Shown here: positions 41,514 through 50,015 of the stretch, piece by piece
Layout of the letters: every line of letters begins with the position of its first letter
How positions within the stretch are numbered: the stretch's first letter is position 1
From: Leifsonia sp. Leaf336
GTDB taxonomy: Bacteria > Actinomycetota > Actinomycetes > Actinomycetales > Microbacteriaceae
DNA: 64,000 bases
NCBI RefSeq assembly: GCF_001423695.1
Contig: NZ_LMOZ01000003.1
Span: 663,018-727,017, forward strand
Direction of reading: 5' to 3'
Position numbers and translations under genes: made by a program
The notes under the pieces: model-generated
What the model was told of the DNA's origin: nothing
The model's input: only the letters and a program-made list of their open reading frames with translations
Databases searched by the model: none

Positions 41514-41601
41514 GCTCAACTCCCCGGAATCTCGCCCTCTGGCCGAATAGTACGCGGCCCTCCGCATTGTGCCAGTGCGCTGCCGTATCGGACCGGGAAT
41601 T

Positions 41602-41940
41602 TCACAACAGCTCGATATCGAGTCCTTCGACCTCTTCTGTGCCCTGATGCACGAAGGTCGCCCGCTGAGGTCCCATGGCGGCCATGCGCTCGTCGAGGTC
41701 GGTCACGAAGCCGTCCGCGAGGAGTTCCGCGCCGTCGTACGCTTCGGTCTCCGCCAGGATCTGGCTGGCTGGGCCGAGCAGCATCAGGGCCTCCCCGACA
41801 TCGCCGTTGTCGAGGATCGCGGGTGCGCGGACCTCCGCAGCTGCGGCGTTCTCTGCGAGCGCGGCCGCATATCGCACGACCGCGTCTGCGATGTCGTCGC
41901 CGGTCAGCACCGAGCCGCTGGCGTAGTGGATCCTCTTCAT
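41602..41940 (-). CDS. Hypothetical protein, 112 residues
   Basis: The product begins MKRIHYASGSVLTGDDIADAVVRYAAALAENAAA and continues with FVTDLDERMAAMGPQRATFVHQGTEEVEGLDIELL. It is soluble and acidic with no known motif. It precedes the 90-residue hypothetical gene on the same strand by 88 nt, and the two could form a unit. Base composition is slightly lower in GC than the flanks. Confidence 0.55.
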   Translation of the reverse strand: MKRIHYASGSVLTGDDIADAVVRYAAALAENAAAAEVRAPAILDNGDVGEALMLLGPASQILAETEAYDGAELLADGFVTDLDERMAAMGPQRATFVHQGTEEVEGLDIELL

Positions 41941-42051
41941 ACCCCATTCGTACGAGCCGAATCGGGCGCGGTCAAGGTCGGGGCAGGGGGGTTGCCTTAT
42001 CGGTGTTTGCCGGATTGAGCGCACGCCGTGGTCGGCCTCTAGCATGAGGGC

Positions 42052-42828
42052 GTGAGCGGAGGCGGCGGGATCGAGGCGATCGTGACGCGGCTGCGCGGCG
42101 CCGGTTGCGTCTTCGCCGAGGACGAGGCCGCCCTGCTGGTGGAGGCCGCGCGCTCGCCCGAGGAGCTCGAGGCGCTGGTCGCACGCCGGGTCGGCGGCGA
42201 GCCGCTCGAACCGCTGCTCGGCTTCGCCGAGTTCGGCGGCCTGCGCATCCACGTCGACGCCGGTGTGTTCGTGCCGCGGCGGCGCACCGAGCTGCTCGCC
42301 GCAGAGGCCGCGGGTCTGGCGCGTCCCGGCGACATCGTGCTCGATCTGTGCTGCGGCGTCGGGGCGATCGGCGCGGTGGTCGCCGCGCGCGTTCCCGGGG
42401 TCGTCGTCTATGCGGCCGACATCGATCCCGCCGCCGTGCGCGCCGCCCGGATGAACCTCCCGCCCGACCGCGTGTTCGCCGGCGACCTGTTCGCTGCGCT
42501 CCCGGAGGACCTGCACGGCCGGATCGCGGTCGTCGCGGTGAACGCGCCGTACGTGCCGACGGACGCGATCGCGCTGATGCCGCCGGAGGCCCGTCTCTAC
42601 GAGCCGGCCGTGGCGCTGGACGGCGGCTCGGACGGCCTCGACCTCCATCGCCGCATCGCCGCGGAGGCGCCGGGCTGGCTGGCGACCGGAGGCTCGGTGG
42701 TGATCGAGACGAGCCGTGAACAGTCGGCACGCACCGCAGCGCTCTTCGGCGCCGCGGGCTTCTCCCCGCGCGTCGTCGAGGACGACGACCTCGACGCCAC
42801 CGTCGTCATCGCCACCCGAGCCAGCTGA
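42052..42828 (+). CDS. PrmC/HemK-related N5-glutamine methyltransferase-like protein
   Basis: The 258-residue protein has the PrmC layout: a helical N-terminal domain with EPLLGFAEFGGLRIHVDAGVFVPRRRTE, then the SAM motif LDLCCGVGAIGAVVAA. The substrate-binding motif NPPY is VNAPYVP here, a change I associate with a PrmC-related subgroup (TIGR03704 from memory). It may modify a Gln in a protein other than the release factors. The GTG start lies 6 nt after TAGCAT (42040-42045), so it is probably leaderless. Confidence 0.85.
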   Translation: MSGGGGIEAIVTRLRGAGCVFAEDEAALLVEAARSPEELEALVARRVGGEPLEPLLGFAEFGGLRIHVDAGVFVPRRRTELLAAEAAGLARPGDIVLDLCCGVGAIGAVVAARVPGVVVYAADIDPAAVRAARMNLPPDRVFAGDLFAALPEDLHGRIAVVAVNAPYVPTDAIALMPPEARLYEPAVALDGGSDGLDLHRRIAAEAPGWLATGGSVVIETSREQSARTAALFGAAGFSPRVVEDDDLDATVVIATRAS

Positions 42829-42925
42829 CAGGGGCGCATTCGTCCCGACACGCCGTCATCAGCGGCCCGACGCGGCGTGTCGCGACGGATGGATGCGCGA
42901 GCGCGACGGGGGTACCGTGTGCGCC

Positions 42926-43759
42926 ATGACCAGCCTGGCCCGAAGGCTGCCGCTCGGAACGACGCGTCCGACCGCCTCCGATCGCGTTCGGCAGAGCGGA
43001 GTGATCGCCGCGACCATCGCCGCTCTCGCCGCCGCCGTGTACGGCTCCGGGCTTGCGGGAGGGCGGCCCATCCCGGATGTCGCCGGCGGCGCGCTCGCGT
43101 CCGACGCCACCCTGGTCGCACCGGCCGGTCCGGCCTTCGCGATCTGGTCGGTGATCTACGCCGGACTCGCCGGCTACGCGGTCTGGCAGGCACTCCCGTC
43201 GCAGGCGACACGCCGCCGGCAGCGCGCGGTGGGCTACTGGATCGTCGCCTCGCTGCTGCTCAACGCCGCATGGATCCTGAGCGTGCAGGCCGGACTGCTG
43301 GCGCTGAGCGTCCCGGTCATCGCTCTGCTGCTCGCCATGCTCGCCATCGCCTTCGCGCGACTTCGTCGCGACCCGGCGGAGACGACCGCCGACGCGGTCC
43401 TGCTCGACGGCACAGTCGGCCTCTACCTGGGCTGGGTGATGGTGGCGACCGTCGCGAACATCGCTGCCTGGATCCAGGCGGCCGGTTTCACCGGCTTCGG
43501 CGTGAGCCCGGCCCTGTGGGCGATCGCACTGCTCGTCATCGTCGCCCTGATCGGCTGCGCGCTCGCCATCTGGGATCGCGGGCGCCTCGCCCCGGCGCTC
43601 GCCGCGGCCTGGGGACTCGTGTGGATCGCGGTCGCGCGTGCACAGGGCGGCCTGCAGGAGGACGTCGTCGCGGTGACGGCGCTGGCCGCGGGAATCCTGA
43701 TCCTGCTGGTCACCGTCGCCGTGCGCGTCGCTCGCGGCGGTCGGGTGCGGCGGGGCTGA
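42926..43759 (+). CDS. TspO/MBR-like integral membrane protein
   Basis: The 277-residue protein has about seven hydrophobic helices; the region APAGPAFAIWSVIYAGLAGYAVWQALPS resembles the TspO/MBR FxPPxWxFxxVW-type segment in a divergent, longer form. Related actinobacterial proteins are annotated as tryptophan-rich sensory or TspO-like proteins. Function is open. TACCGT (42913-42918) sits 7 nt before the ATG. Confidence 0.65.
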   Translation: MTSLARRLPLGTTRPTASDRVRQSGVIAATIAALAAAVYGSGLAGGRPIPDVAGGALASDATLVAPAGPAFAIWSVIYAGLAGYAVWQALPSQATRRRQRAVGYWIVASLLLNAAWILSVQAGLLALSVPVIALLLAMLAIAFARLRRDPAETTADAVLLDGTVGLYLGWVMVATVANIAAWIQAAGFTGFGVSPALWAIALLVIVALIGCALAIWDRGRLAPALAAAWGLVWIAVARAQGGLQEDVVAVTALAAGILILLVTVAVRVARGGRVRRG

Positions 43760-43820
43760 CCTCCCAGACCTGACCTCTGACGCACAGGAATCCTGAATTC
43801 CTCCCACCTAGGCTGTCCAC

Positions 43821-44324
43821 ATGCCACTCGACCGTCGGATCCGGGCCGGAGCGATCGTCGCGCTCATCGGCTACTCGGTGTTCGTCGCCGTCATCGGGCT
43901 CTGGCCGACTCCGGTCGACAGGCCTTTCGATGCCGCCCTGTTCCGCGTCCTGGCCGCCCTGAAAGGCTTCGGGGTGCGCCCGGTCGACGCGTACACCGTG
44001 ATCGAGTTCACCGCGAACGTGGCGTTCTTCGTCATCCCGGCAACGCTCGTGGTGCTCATTGTCGGGCGGAGGCGCTGGTGGATCGCGCCGATCGTCGGCC
44101 TCCTGGGCAGCATCGCGATCGAACTCGCCCAGCATGTCCTCCTCCCCGCCCGGTTCGCCACTGTCAACGACGTGATCGCCAACACTCTCGGAGCGCTGAT
44201 CGGCACCGGGATCGGCGTGCTCGCGCTCTCCGGCCGGCGGAACGGCGACGCCGCCCCGGCGAAACGGCGGCGAGCAGCTCGCGGTCGGCACCGCGCGGTG
44301 GCGCGCGATCCGCAGAGTTCTTGA
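43821..44324 (+). CDS. VanZ-like family membrane protein
   Basis: The 167-residue product has four helices and the VanZ-like pattern ANVAFFVIPATLVV, then IAIELAQHVLLPARFATVNDVIANTLGALIG. In glycopeptide resistance VanZ gives low-level teicoplanin tolerance, but most family members have unknown roles. The basic tail (KRRRAARGRHR) is cytosolic. TAGGCT (43809-43814) lies 6 nt before the ATG. Confidence 0.82.
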   Translation: MPLDRRIRAGAIVALIGYSVFVAVIGLWPTPVDRPFDAALFRVLAALKGFGVRPVDAYTVIEFTANVAFFVIPATLVVLIVGRRRWWIAPIVGLLGSIAIELAQHVLLPARFATVNDVIANTLGALIGTGIGVLALSGRRNGDAAPAKRRRAARGRHRAVARDPQSS

Positions 44325-44385
44325 CAGGATCGACGCAGACCTCTGCGAGGATCGCCGAGGGACAGCGAGAGGAGACCGCGCCGCG

Positions 44386-45306
44386 ATGGCTGGAGTGCTG
44401 ACCGGATTCGGGATCATCGCCTTCGTCATCCTGGTCGGCTACATCGCCGGGAGGTTCGGCGTCGGCGGTCCGGCCGCTCCGTTCGTCCTCAACCGCATCG
44501 CGTTCTTCATCACGAACCCCGCGCTGCTGTTCGTTACGCTCGCGCACGCCGATCTCAAGGTGGTGTTCTCGACCCAGCTGCTGGTGGCGGCGATCGCCGC
44601 CGTCGTGTCGGCCGGCCTGTTCGTGCTGCTCTCCCGGCTCTTCTTCCGCCGCCCGGCCCCGGAGACCACCATCGGCACCCTGGGCGCGGGCTACGTCAAC
44701 GCCAACAACATCGGCCTCCCGGTCGCCGTCTACGTGCTCGGGAGCGCGTCGTTCGTGGCGCCCGTGCTGCTGCTGCAGCTGATCGTCTTCGCGCCGATCG
44801 CGCTCACCGTCCTCGACGTCACGAGTCGCGGCACCGTCTCGGTGTGGTCGATCGTCACCCAGCCGGTGCGCAACCCGATGATCATCGCGTCGGTGCTCGG
44901 CATCCTCGTCGATGTGTCGGGCCTCCACCTGCCCGACGCCGTCTACCAGCCGTTCGAGCTGATCGGAGGAGCGGCGGTGCCGCTCGTGCTGATGGCCTTC
45001 GGGATGTCGTTGCACGGGTCGCGGCCGTTGCAGGCGGGTCAGGGGCGCGCCGAGATCGCGGCGGCAGTGGCGCTGAAGGTCGTGGGCATGCCACTGGTCG
45101 CGTTCCTGGCGGCGAAGTACGCCTTCGGCCTGGAGGGCCACGCGCTCTTCGCCGCCGTGGCGCTCGCCGCCCTGCCGACCGCGCAGAACGTGTACAACTT
45201 CGCGGCGCGCTATGAGCGCGGGATGCCAATCGCGCGCGACATCGTGCTGCTGACCACGCTCTTCGCCGTTCCCGCGCTCCTGGTCATCGCCGCCCTCCTC
45301 GCCTGA
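44386..45306 (+). CDS. AEC-family transporter (auxin efflux carrier-like)
   Basis: The 306-residue permease has about ten helices in two repeats, with GYVNANNIGLPVAVYVLG after the first half and AALPTAQNVYNFAARYERG near the end, both typical of the AEC family. It probably moves small organic acids. TTGACA at 44321-44326 overlaps the VanZ stop and could be a -35, although no good -10 follows at standard spacing. GAGGAG lies somewhat far (about 12 nt) before the ATG. Confidence 0.85.
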   Translation: MAGVLTGFGIIAFVILVGYIAGRFGVGGPAAPFVLNRIAFFITNPALLFVTLAHADLKVVFSTQLLVAAIAAVVSAGLFVLLSRLFFRRPAPETTIGTLGAGYVNANNIGLPVAVYVLGSASFVAPVLLLQLIVFAPIALTVLDVTSRGTVSVWSIVTQPVRNPMIIASVLGILVDVSGLHLPDAVYQPFELIGGAAVPLVLMAFGMSLHGSRPLQAGQGRAEIAAAVALKVVGMPLVAFLAAKYAFGLEGHALFAAVALAALPTAQNVYNFAARYERGMPIARDIVLLTTLFAVPALLVIAALLA

Positions 45307-45315
45307 CCTCGCGAG

Positions 45316-45825
45316 CTAGGCGCGGTCGAGCGAGCGGAGGTACTCGGCGTTGCCGCGCACCGCGGCCTCGTAACGCAGCAGGTCGGGGGTGCGGATGCGG
45401 TCGACGGCCAGTTCCATGAGCTCGGCGACCGCGGCGTCGCTGCGTCCGGCGGCGTGCAGCGAGAGCGCATGCCACACCTGCACCGACTCCGAGTCGGGGA
45501 ACTCCGCGCGCGCCCGGTCGAGCACGGCCAGCGACTCGTCGAACCGTTCGAGGTTGCGCAGCGTGCTGCCGTACTGCAGCAGGCACTTGCGGAGGGTGTC
45601 GCCGTCGAGGCCGGCCGCGAGGGCCCGCTCGTAATAGCCGGCCGCGGTCTCCTCCTCGCCCGCGGTGTCGTACGAGCCGCCGACCTCGTACAGCACGTGC
45701 GGGTCGTCGGGATGCTCGTCGAGCACCTCCAGGAGGGCCGCGACGGTCGGCGCCATGTTCTCGCGGTCGCGCGCGGCGAAGAGCAGCGCGAGCCTGTCGA
45801 GCAGCTCGGGAGGAGTGGAGACCAT
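45316..45825 (-). CDS. Tetratricopeptide repeat protein
   Basis: The 169-residue protein has three or four TPR-like helix pairs, for example PHVLYEVGGSYDTAGEEETAAGYYERALAAG and YGSTLRNLERFDESLAVLDRARAEFP. Such proteins are scaffolds, and no partner is evident. ATG 45825 is chosen over GTG 45834 because TAGGGT lies 7 nt before it on the minus strand. It converges on the AEC transporter gene. Confidence 0.85.
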   Translation of the reverse strand: MVSTPPELLDRLALLFAARDRENMAPTVAALLEVLDEHPDDPHVLYEVGGSYDTAGEEETAAGYYERALAAGLDGDTLRKCLLQYGSTLRNLERFDESLAVLDRARAEFPDSESVQVWHALSLHAAGRSDAAVAELMELAVDRIRTPDLLRYEAAVRGNAEYLRSLDRA

Positions 45826-45852
45826 GCCGTCCACCCTACGTGCCGCTCGCCG

Positions 45853-46488
45853 TCACAGCTCGGCGAGAGCGTCGCGCAACGGCGCGGGAAGCTCCTGCGC
45901 GGCGAGCTCGGCGGTGAGCAGTCGGCCGTACAGCTCTTTGCGACCGGAGGTCGTGCCGAGAAAACGGTGCAGCTGCGCGGTCACCTCCCGGCCCCGCTGC
46001 GCCGGCTGATGCTGGAAGGTGCGGAACAACCCGAGGTCGCCCTGGCGTGCGAGCACGGCCTCCACCCGTTCGCTGCCCAGGGCCCTCAGCAGCTCGCCCT
46101 CGAGATCGGGCCGGCACACCGAGATCTCGTCGTCGCCGAGGCCGGCGCGGCGGAAGAAACCCGCCTCGCCCTCGTCGCACAGACCGTGCAGCCGCACGCC
46201 GCAGGGCGCCAGGGCGCCGACGAACCACCGCACGCTCATCGCGCCGCCCATCGGGAGGATCGCGACACCCGCCGACGCCGGCTCGACACCGAGGGTCTCT
46301 GCCGCCGCATGGAGAGCGGCGGCGTCGCTCGCGCCTTCCACGAGCACGGCGCCCGTGACCGCCGCCGGCGGGGCCTGCAGGTCCGCGGCCCTCCGGCGCT
46401 CGCGTCGCGCGGTCCAGGCCGCGACGGCGCGCTCGAAGCCGGTCACGGCATCGTCCTCGCCCGTCATCGGTCGCGTCACGAGCCTCAT
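45853..46488 (-). CDS. Stand-alone TOPRIM-domain protein (OLD-type)
   Basis: The 211-residue protein contains AVLVEGASDAAALHAAAETLG, the TOPRIM Glu motif, then AILPMGGAMSVRWFVGAL and LCDEGEAGFFRRAGL, matching the DxD-like region as DEGE. The pattern CRPDLEGELLRALG is typical of the nuclease half of OLD family proteins, but no ATPase domain is attached or nearby. It could be a solitary nuclease or RNase M5-like protein. It lies 27 nt upstream of the TPR gene on the same strand. Confidence 0.75.
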   Translation of the reverse strand: MRLVTRPMTGEDDAVTGFERAVAAWTARRERRRAADLQAPPAAVTGAVLVEGASDAAALHAAAETLGVEPASAGVAILPMGGAMSVRWFVGALAPCGVRLHGLCDEGEAGFFRRAGLGDDEISVCRPDLEGELLRALGSERVEAVLARQGDLGLFRTFQHQPAQRGREVTAQLHRFLGTTSGRKELYGRLLTAELAAQELPAPLRDALAEL

Positions 46489-46532
46489 TCTGCCCCTGTC
46501 GCGCTGGCGTTCGCGCGCGTACGGTGCAGCCC

Positions 46533-46802
46533 ATGAAGGTCATCATCTTTGTCGCGGGAGTCGCTGTCGGATTCGTGATCGGGTCGCGCGCCGGCCGTGG
46601 CGCGTACGAGAACATGCGGCGCAAATGGCAGGGCTTCTCCGACTCCGACCCGGTGCAGAAGGTGGCCGGTGACGTGCGCGACCTCGCCGGCCGCGCCGCG
46701 TCCGACCTCGGGGACAAGGTGTCGGAGGCCGTGGGCAAGGCGTCAGACAAGCTCGACGAGGTCACCGGCAAGAACGCGGGGACGACTCCGACCGAGGCCT
46801 GA
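46533..46802 (+). CDS. YtxH-like membrane-anchored helical protein
   Basis: The 89-residue product has one N-terminal helix (IIFVAGVAVGFVIGSRAGRGAYE) followed by an amphipathic helical tail with regular Asp, Lys and Val spacing (VRDLAGRAASDLGDKVSEAVGKASDKL). It shares G-S/A-RAGR with the small protein at 23416. TACGGT (46520-46525) lies 7 nt before the ATG, so the upstream GTG at 46524 is rejected. A stress-related envelope role is known for YtxH-like proteins but not shown here. Confidence 0.75.
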   Translation: MKVIIFVAGVAVGFVIGSRAGRGAYENMRRKWQGFSDSDPVQKVAGDVRDLAGRAASDLGDKVSEAVGKASDKLDEVTGKNAGTTPTEA

Positions 46803-46814
46803 GCCGGGAGACGC

Positions 46815-47345
46815 TCAGGCTCCCTCCGGCGGACGCGCGAGCAGGTCGACGCGCTCCGCCAGGTAGGTGTGGAAGTCCACGGTCTGAGCGGAGGACGCGC
46901 TCCAGCGCACGAGCGGGCGACCGTCGCGCAGGAGCAGTGGCCCGCCCGAGTCGCGCAGCCCGTCGACGGTGAGTTCGATCGCCGGAGCGTCGAAGTCGAC
47001 GGTCTCGCCGTCGTGGAAGTGGCCGCGCTCGGCCGCCGCGCGGTAGGCGCGACGCGTCTCGGCCGACACCGACACGTACTGCGTGCGCCCGGGCGGCGTC
47101 GCCCGCACGAGCCGGCCGGTGGCGTACAGGGTGCCGTCGGCGCCGAGCAGCAGCACGCCGAGCCTCCAGACCCGGCCCACCGGCTTGAGCACAGGCTCGC
47201 GCGGGATGCCGAGGGTGCGCCTGCGCGGCACGAGCACCGCGAGCGCCTCGTCGCGTGCTCCCGCCTCCGCGAGGGCCCGCACTGCGTCGTCGAGCGCGCT
47301 CCGGATGCCGGCTACGGCCTCCTCGTCGGCGCGCTGCTCATCCAC
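46815..47345 (-). CDS. Conserved actinobacterial protein of unknown function
   Basis: The 176-residue protein contains GRVWRLGVLLLGADGTLYATGRLVRATPPGR, FHDGETVDFDAPAIEL and RDGRPLVRWSASSAQTVDFHTYLAERVDLL. I recall similar actinobacterial proteins, sometimes annotated as glutaminase without clear basis. No catalytic motif is visible. The GTG start overlaps the end of the upstream gene by 8 nt, suggesting coupling. Confidence 0.65.
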   Translation of the reverse strand: MDEQRADEEAVAGIRSALDDAVRALAEAGARDEALAVLVPRRRTLGIPREPVLKPVGRVWRLGVLLLGADGTLYATGRLVRATPPGRTQYVSVSAETRRAYRAAAERGHFHDGETVDFDAPAIELTVDGLRDSGGPLLLRDGRPLVRWSASSAQTVDFHTYLAERVDLLARPPEGA

Positions 47346-47658
47346 GCATCCGAGGATACGGCGCGGGCGCGCGGCCGTGATCGGCCGGGGTCGCCGGCCG
47401 GATGGAGAACGACCGGTCGTCGCTCACCATCAGCAGCTCGACGCCGTGCGCATGCCGCAACACCACGAGCGCGGAGGAGTCCGTCTCCGCCACCCTCTCG
47501 ACCTGGTGCAGGAAGATGCGCGCCATCTCGTCGCTCACTGTGAAGTCGCGCCCGAGGGCGTGCACAACGAAACCGTGATTCTGCGGAGGCCGCTTGCCGA
47601 GCCGCGTCTCCTGCCGGAAACCGTCGACCGCCGTCCTCGCCGCTGTCGTGATCGTCAT
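47338..47658 (-). CDS. Hypothetical protein, 106 residues
   Basis: The product begins MTITTAARTAVDGFRQETRLGKRPPQNHGFVVHALGRDF and continues with ARIFLHQVERVAETDSSALVVLRHAHGVELLMV. It is soluble with no recognised motif. GGGAGGGG precedes the ATG at 47658. It is the first gene of a two-gene minus-strand unit and is divergent from the aldo/keto reductase. Confidence 0.6.
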   Translation of the reverse strand: MTITTAARTAVDGFRQETRLGKRPPQNHGFVVHALGRDFTVSDEMARIFLHQVERVAETDSSALVVLRHAHGVELLMVSDDRSFSIRPATPADHGRAPAPYPRMRG

Positions 47659-47758
47659 CGGTCCCCTCCCTACCAACCGCCGGGGCCGGTCCCGGACTCT
47701 GAACGCTAGTCTCATCGTCGGACCTTTCCAGGGGGTTGACGAGGGGTTAGATGGAGGC

Positions 47759-48688
47759 ATGAAAACCCTGAGGCTCCCGAACGTGCCCGTCCCCGCGTCC
47801 AACGTCATCCTCGGCCTGATGAGGATCACGCCGCTCAGCGACGAGGAGATCCGGACGCTCGTCGGAACGGCGCGCGACGCGGGCATCACGATGTTCGACC
47901 ACGCCGACATCTACGGCGACGAGCGGCACGGGTGCGAGACCCGGTTCGGCGACGCGGGCGCCATCCCGGCGTCGGAGCGCGACCAGGTGATCATCCAGTC
48001 CAAGGTCGGCATCCGCGACGGGTACTTCGACTTCTCGCGCGAGCACATCCTCACGACGGTCGACGAGTCGCTGGCCGCCCTGCGCACCGACTACCTCGAC
48101 ATCCTGCTGCTCCACCGTCCCGACACCCTGGTGGAGCCCGAGGAGGTCGCGGCCGCGTTCGACGAGCTGGAGGCCTCCGGCAAGGTGCGCGCTTTCGGCG
48201 TCTCGAACCAGACGCCCGGCCAGATCGAGCTGCTTCGCCGCTGGGTCAAGCAGCCGCTCGGCGTCGACCAGGTGCAGCTGAGCATCACGCACTCGCCGAT
48301 CATCGCGCAGGGCGTCGCCGCGAACATGGCCGCGCTCGACCAGTCGATCGACCGTGACAACGGCATCCTCGACTACGCGCGCCTGCACGACATCACCCTC
48401 CAGGCCTGGTCGCCGTACCAGAAGGGCTTCTTCGACGGCGTGTTCCTCGGCGACCGCGACGAATACGCAGAGCTCAACGACGCGATCGACGAGCTCGCCG
48501 CGCGCTACGGGATCACCCCGACGGGCATCGCGACCGCCTGGATCACCCGCCACCCGGCGAACATGCAGGTCGTGCTCGGCACGACGAAGCCGCGCCGGGT
48601 GCAGGAGGCCGCCGCCGGCTCGGACGTGCCGCTGACGCGCGAGGAGTGGTACCGGCTGTTCCGCCTGGCGGGGCACATCCTCCCCTAG
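47759..48688 (+). CDS. Aldo/keto reductase
   Basis: The 309-residue NADPH-dependent reductase has the catalytic Asp and Tyr in TMFDHADIYGDERHG, the Lys in DQVIIQSKVGIR, His in ILLLHRPDTLVEPEEV, and a cofactor end VVLGTTKPRRVQEAA. The order fits the AKR11/YdhF-like group. The substrate is open. ATG 47759 is chosen because of the divergent gene and the family start; TTAGAT sits 6 nt upstream. Confidence 0.92.
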   Translation: MKTLRLPNVPVPASNVILGLMRITPLSDEEIRTLVGTARDAGITMFDHADIYGDERHGCETRFGDAGAIPASERDQVIIQSKVGIRDGYFDFSREHILTTVDESLAALRTDYLDILLLHRPDTLVEPEEVAAAFDELEASGKVRAFGVSNQTPGQIELLRRWVKQPLGVDQVQLSITHSPIIAQGVAANMAALDQSIDRDNGILDYARLHDITLQAWSPYQKGFFDGVFLGDRDEYAELNDAIDELAARYGITPTGIATAWITRHPANMQVVLGTTKPRRVQEAAAGSDVPLTREEWYRLFRLAGHILP

Positions 48689-48700
48689 CGTCGCCGCCGT

Positions 48701-48753
48701 CCCGCCGGGCTGCTCGAACGTACCTGTCGGTATGTCCGCGCAGTACCGGCGGG
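48701..48753 (+). other. Nested hairpin after the aldo/keto reductase gene
   Basis: CCCGCCGG (48701-48708) pairs with CCGGCGGG (48746-48753), and a smaller TACC/GGTA hairpin (48721-48732) lies inside. It may end the reductase transcript before the leaderless start at 48794. Confidence 0.35.
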
Positions 48754-48793
48754 GTGCTACCTCCGCGTCGCGGACCGGGCTACCGTCGTTCGG

Positions 48794-49999
48794 GTGGAGG
48801 ACGACCGGCTGAGTGCGTCGCGGCGGCTCACTGCGCGCCTCCGCCTGCTGCGCGTCGGCGGCGTGCGGCAGGGGCTGGCGCGGCCGGCGGACTCCCCGCA
48901 GGCGTTCGTCGCCGGGCGGGCGAGCCTGCGCGTGCTGCTCGCGGGTTCCGGCCCGGTGGTCGGCTGGGGTGTCGGCAGCCACGATCTGGCGCTGCCCGGC
49001 GCCGTGGCGCGTGCGGTCGGCGCGACGACCGGGCGCGGGGTCGTCGTCGACGTGGTCGCCGACCCGTCGGCAGGCGTGCGCAGGCTCGCTCGTCTGCTGC
49101 GGTCGGCGGAGGTGGAGCGCTATGACGTGGTGATCCTCAGCGCGGCGGTGGCCGACACGATCCGGATGGTCGAGCCGACCCGCTGGGGTGCGCGCGTCGA
49201 GGCGCTGATCCGGGAGGTCCGCGCGAGCGGCGCGCCCACCGTCGCCTGGTTGGGCGCGCAGCCCATCCGGTCGCTTCCGCCGTACGACGACGAGTTCCGC
49301 GCCTTCGCGCAGGCGCACGCGGAACGGCTCAACCGCGCCGCTGCCGCCGCGTGCGCCGCGACGGGCGCGATCTTCGTCCCGCTGCCGGCGTCGCCCCAGG
49401 CGGAGAGCGGGCGTCATCGCAGTCCCGCCGACTATCTGTTCTGGGCGCGGCGGATCGCGGACACCTTGGCGGCTGTTCTCATCGGCCATGAGATCGAGGA
49501 GGAGCACCACACCTCCGAGCCCGAGGACCGCGTCGCGGCGATCGAGCGCCTCCGGCTCGCGGAGCACAAGCGCGACGGGAGGCTGACCGGGCTGGTCGGC
49601 ACCGCGCAGCGCACGCTCGGCGCCGAGATCGCCATGTTCACGGTGCTGGACGACCGCACCGAGTGGCCGCTCGCCGCCGTCGGCGCCTCACTGGCCGAGA
49701 TCCCCATCGAGCAGTCGGCGTGCCTGCACACCATCCAGTCGCCGGACGGGATGGTGGTGCCGGACGCCGAGCACGACGAACGCTTCGCGTCGAGTCCGCT
49801 CGTGACCGGTCCTGCCCACCTCCGCTTCTACGCCGGTTACCCGGTGGAGGCCCCCGACGGAACGCGCATCGGCGCGATGTGCGTCTTCGGCCGCTCGCCG
49901 AGGCGTCCCGCCGAATCGGAGGCCGACCTCGACGTCCTCCGCGAGCTCGCCCTCCTCGCCCAGCGCGAACTCTGGCGCTGGGACCCGGACGCCCAGTAG
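48794..49999 (+). CDS. SGNH/GDSL-hydrolase-like and GAF domain fusion protein
   Basis: The 401-residue protein has an N-terminal region with LRVLLAGSGPVVGWGVGSHDLALPG, VVDVVADPSAGVRRLA, YDVVILSAAVADTIR and HRSPADYLFWARRIA, resembling the blocks of SGNH hydrolases, although the Ser block is GSGPV rather than GDS. From about 245 to the end is a GAF-type domain (TAQRTLGAEIAMFTVLDDR, then GYPVEAPDGTRIGAMCVFG). No output domain follows. It may hydrolyse or sense a small ligand. TACCGT (48781-48786) lies 7 nt before the GTG. Confidence 0.7.
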   Translation: MEDDRLSASRRLTARLRLLRVGGVRQGLARPADSPQAFVAGRASLRVLLAGSGPVVGWGVGSHDLALPGAVARAVGATTGRGVVVDVVADPSAGVRRLARLLRSAEVERYDVVILSAAVADTIRMVEPTRWGARVEALIREVRASGAPTVAWLGAQPIRSLPPYDDEFRAFAQAHAERLNRAAAAACAATGAIFVPLPASPQAESGRHRSPADYLFWARRIADTLAAVLIGHEIEEEHHTSEPEDRVAAIERLRLAEHKRDGRLTGLVGTAQRTLGAEIAMFTVLDDRTEWPLAAVGASLAEIPIEQSACLHTIQSPDGMVVPDAEHDERFASSPLVTGPAHLRFYAGYPVEAPDGTRIGAMCVFGRSPRRPAESEADLDVLRELALLAQRELWRWDPDAQ

Positions 50000-50015
50000 A
50001 GGCGGAGCCGCTCGG

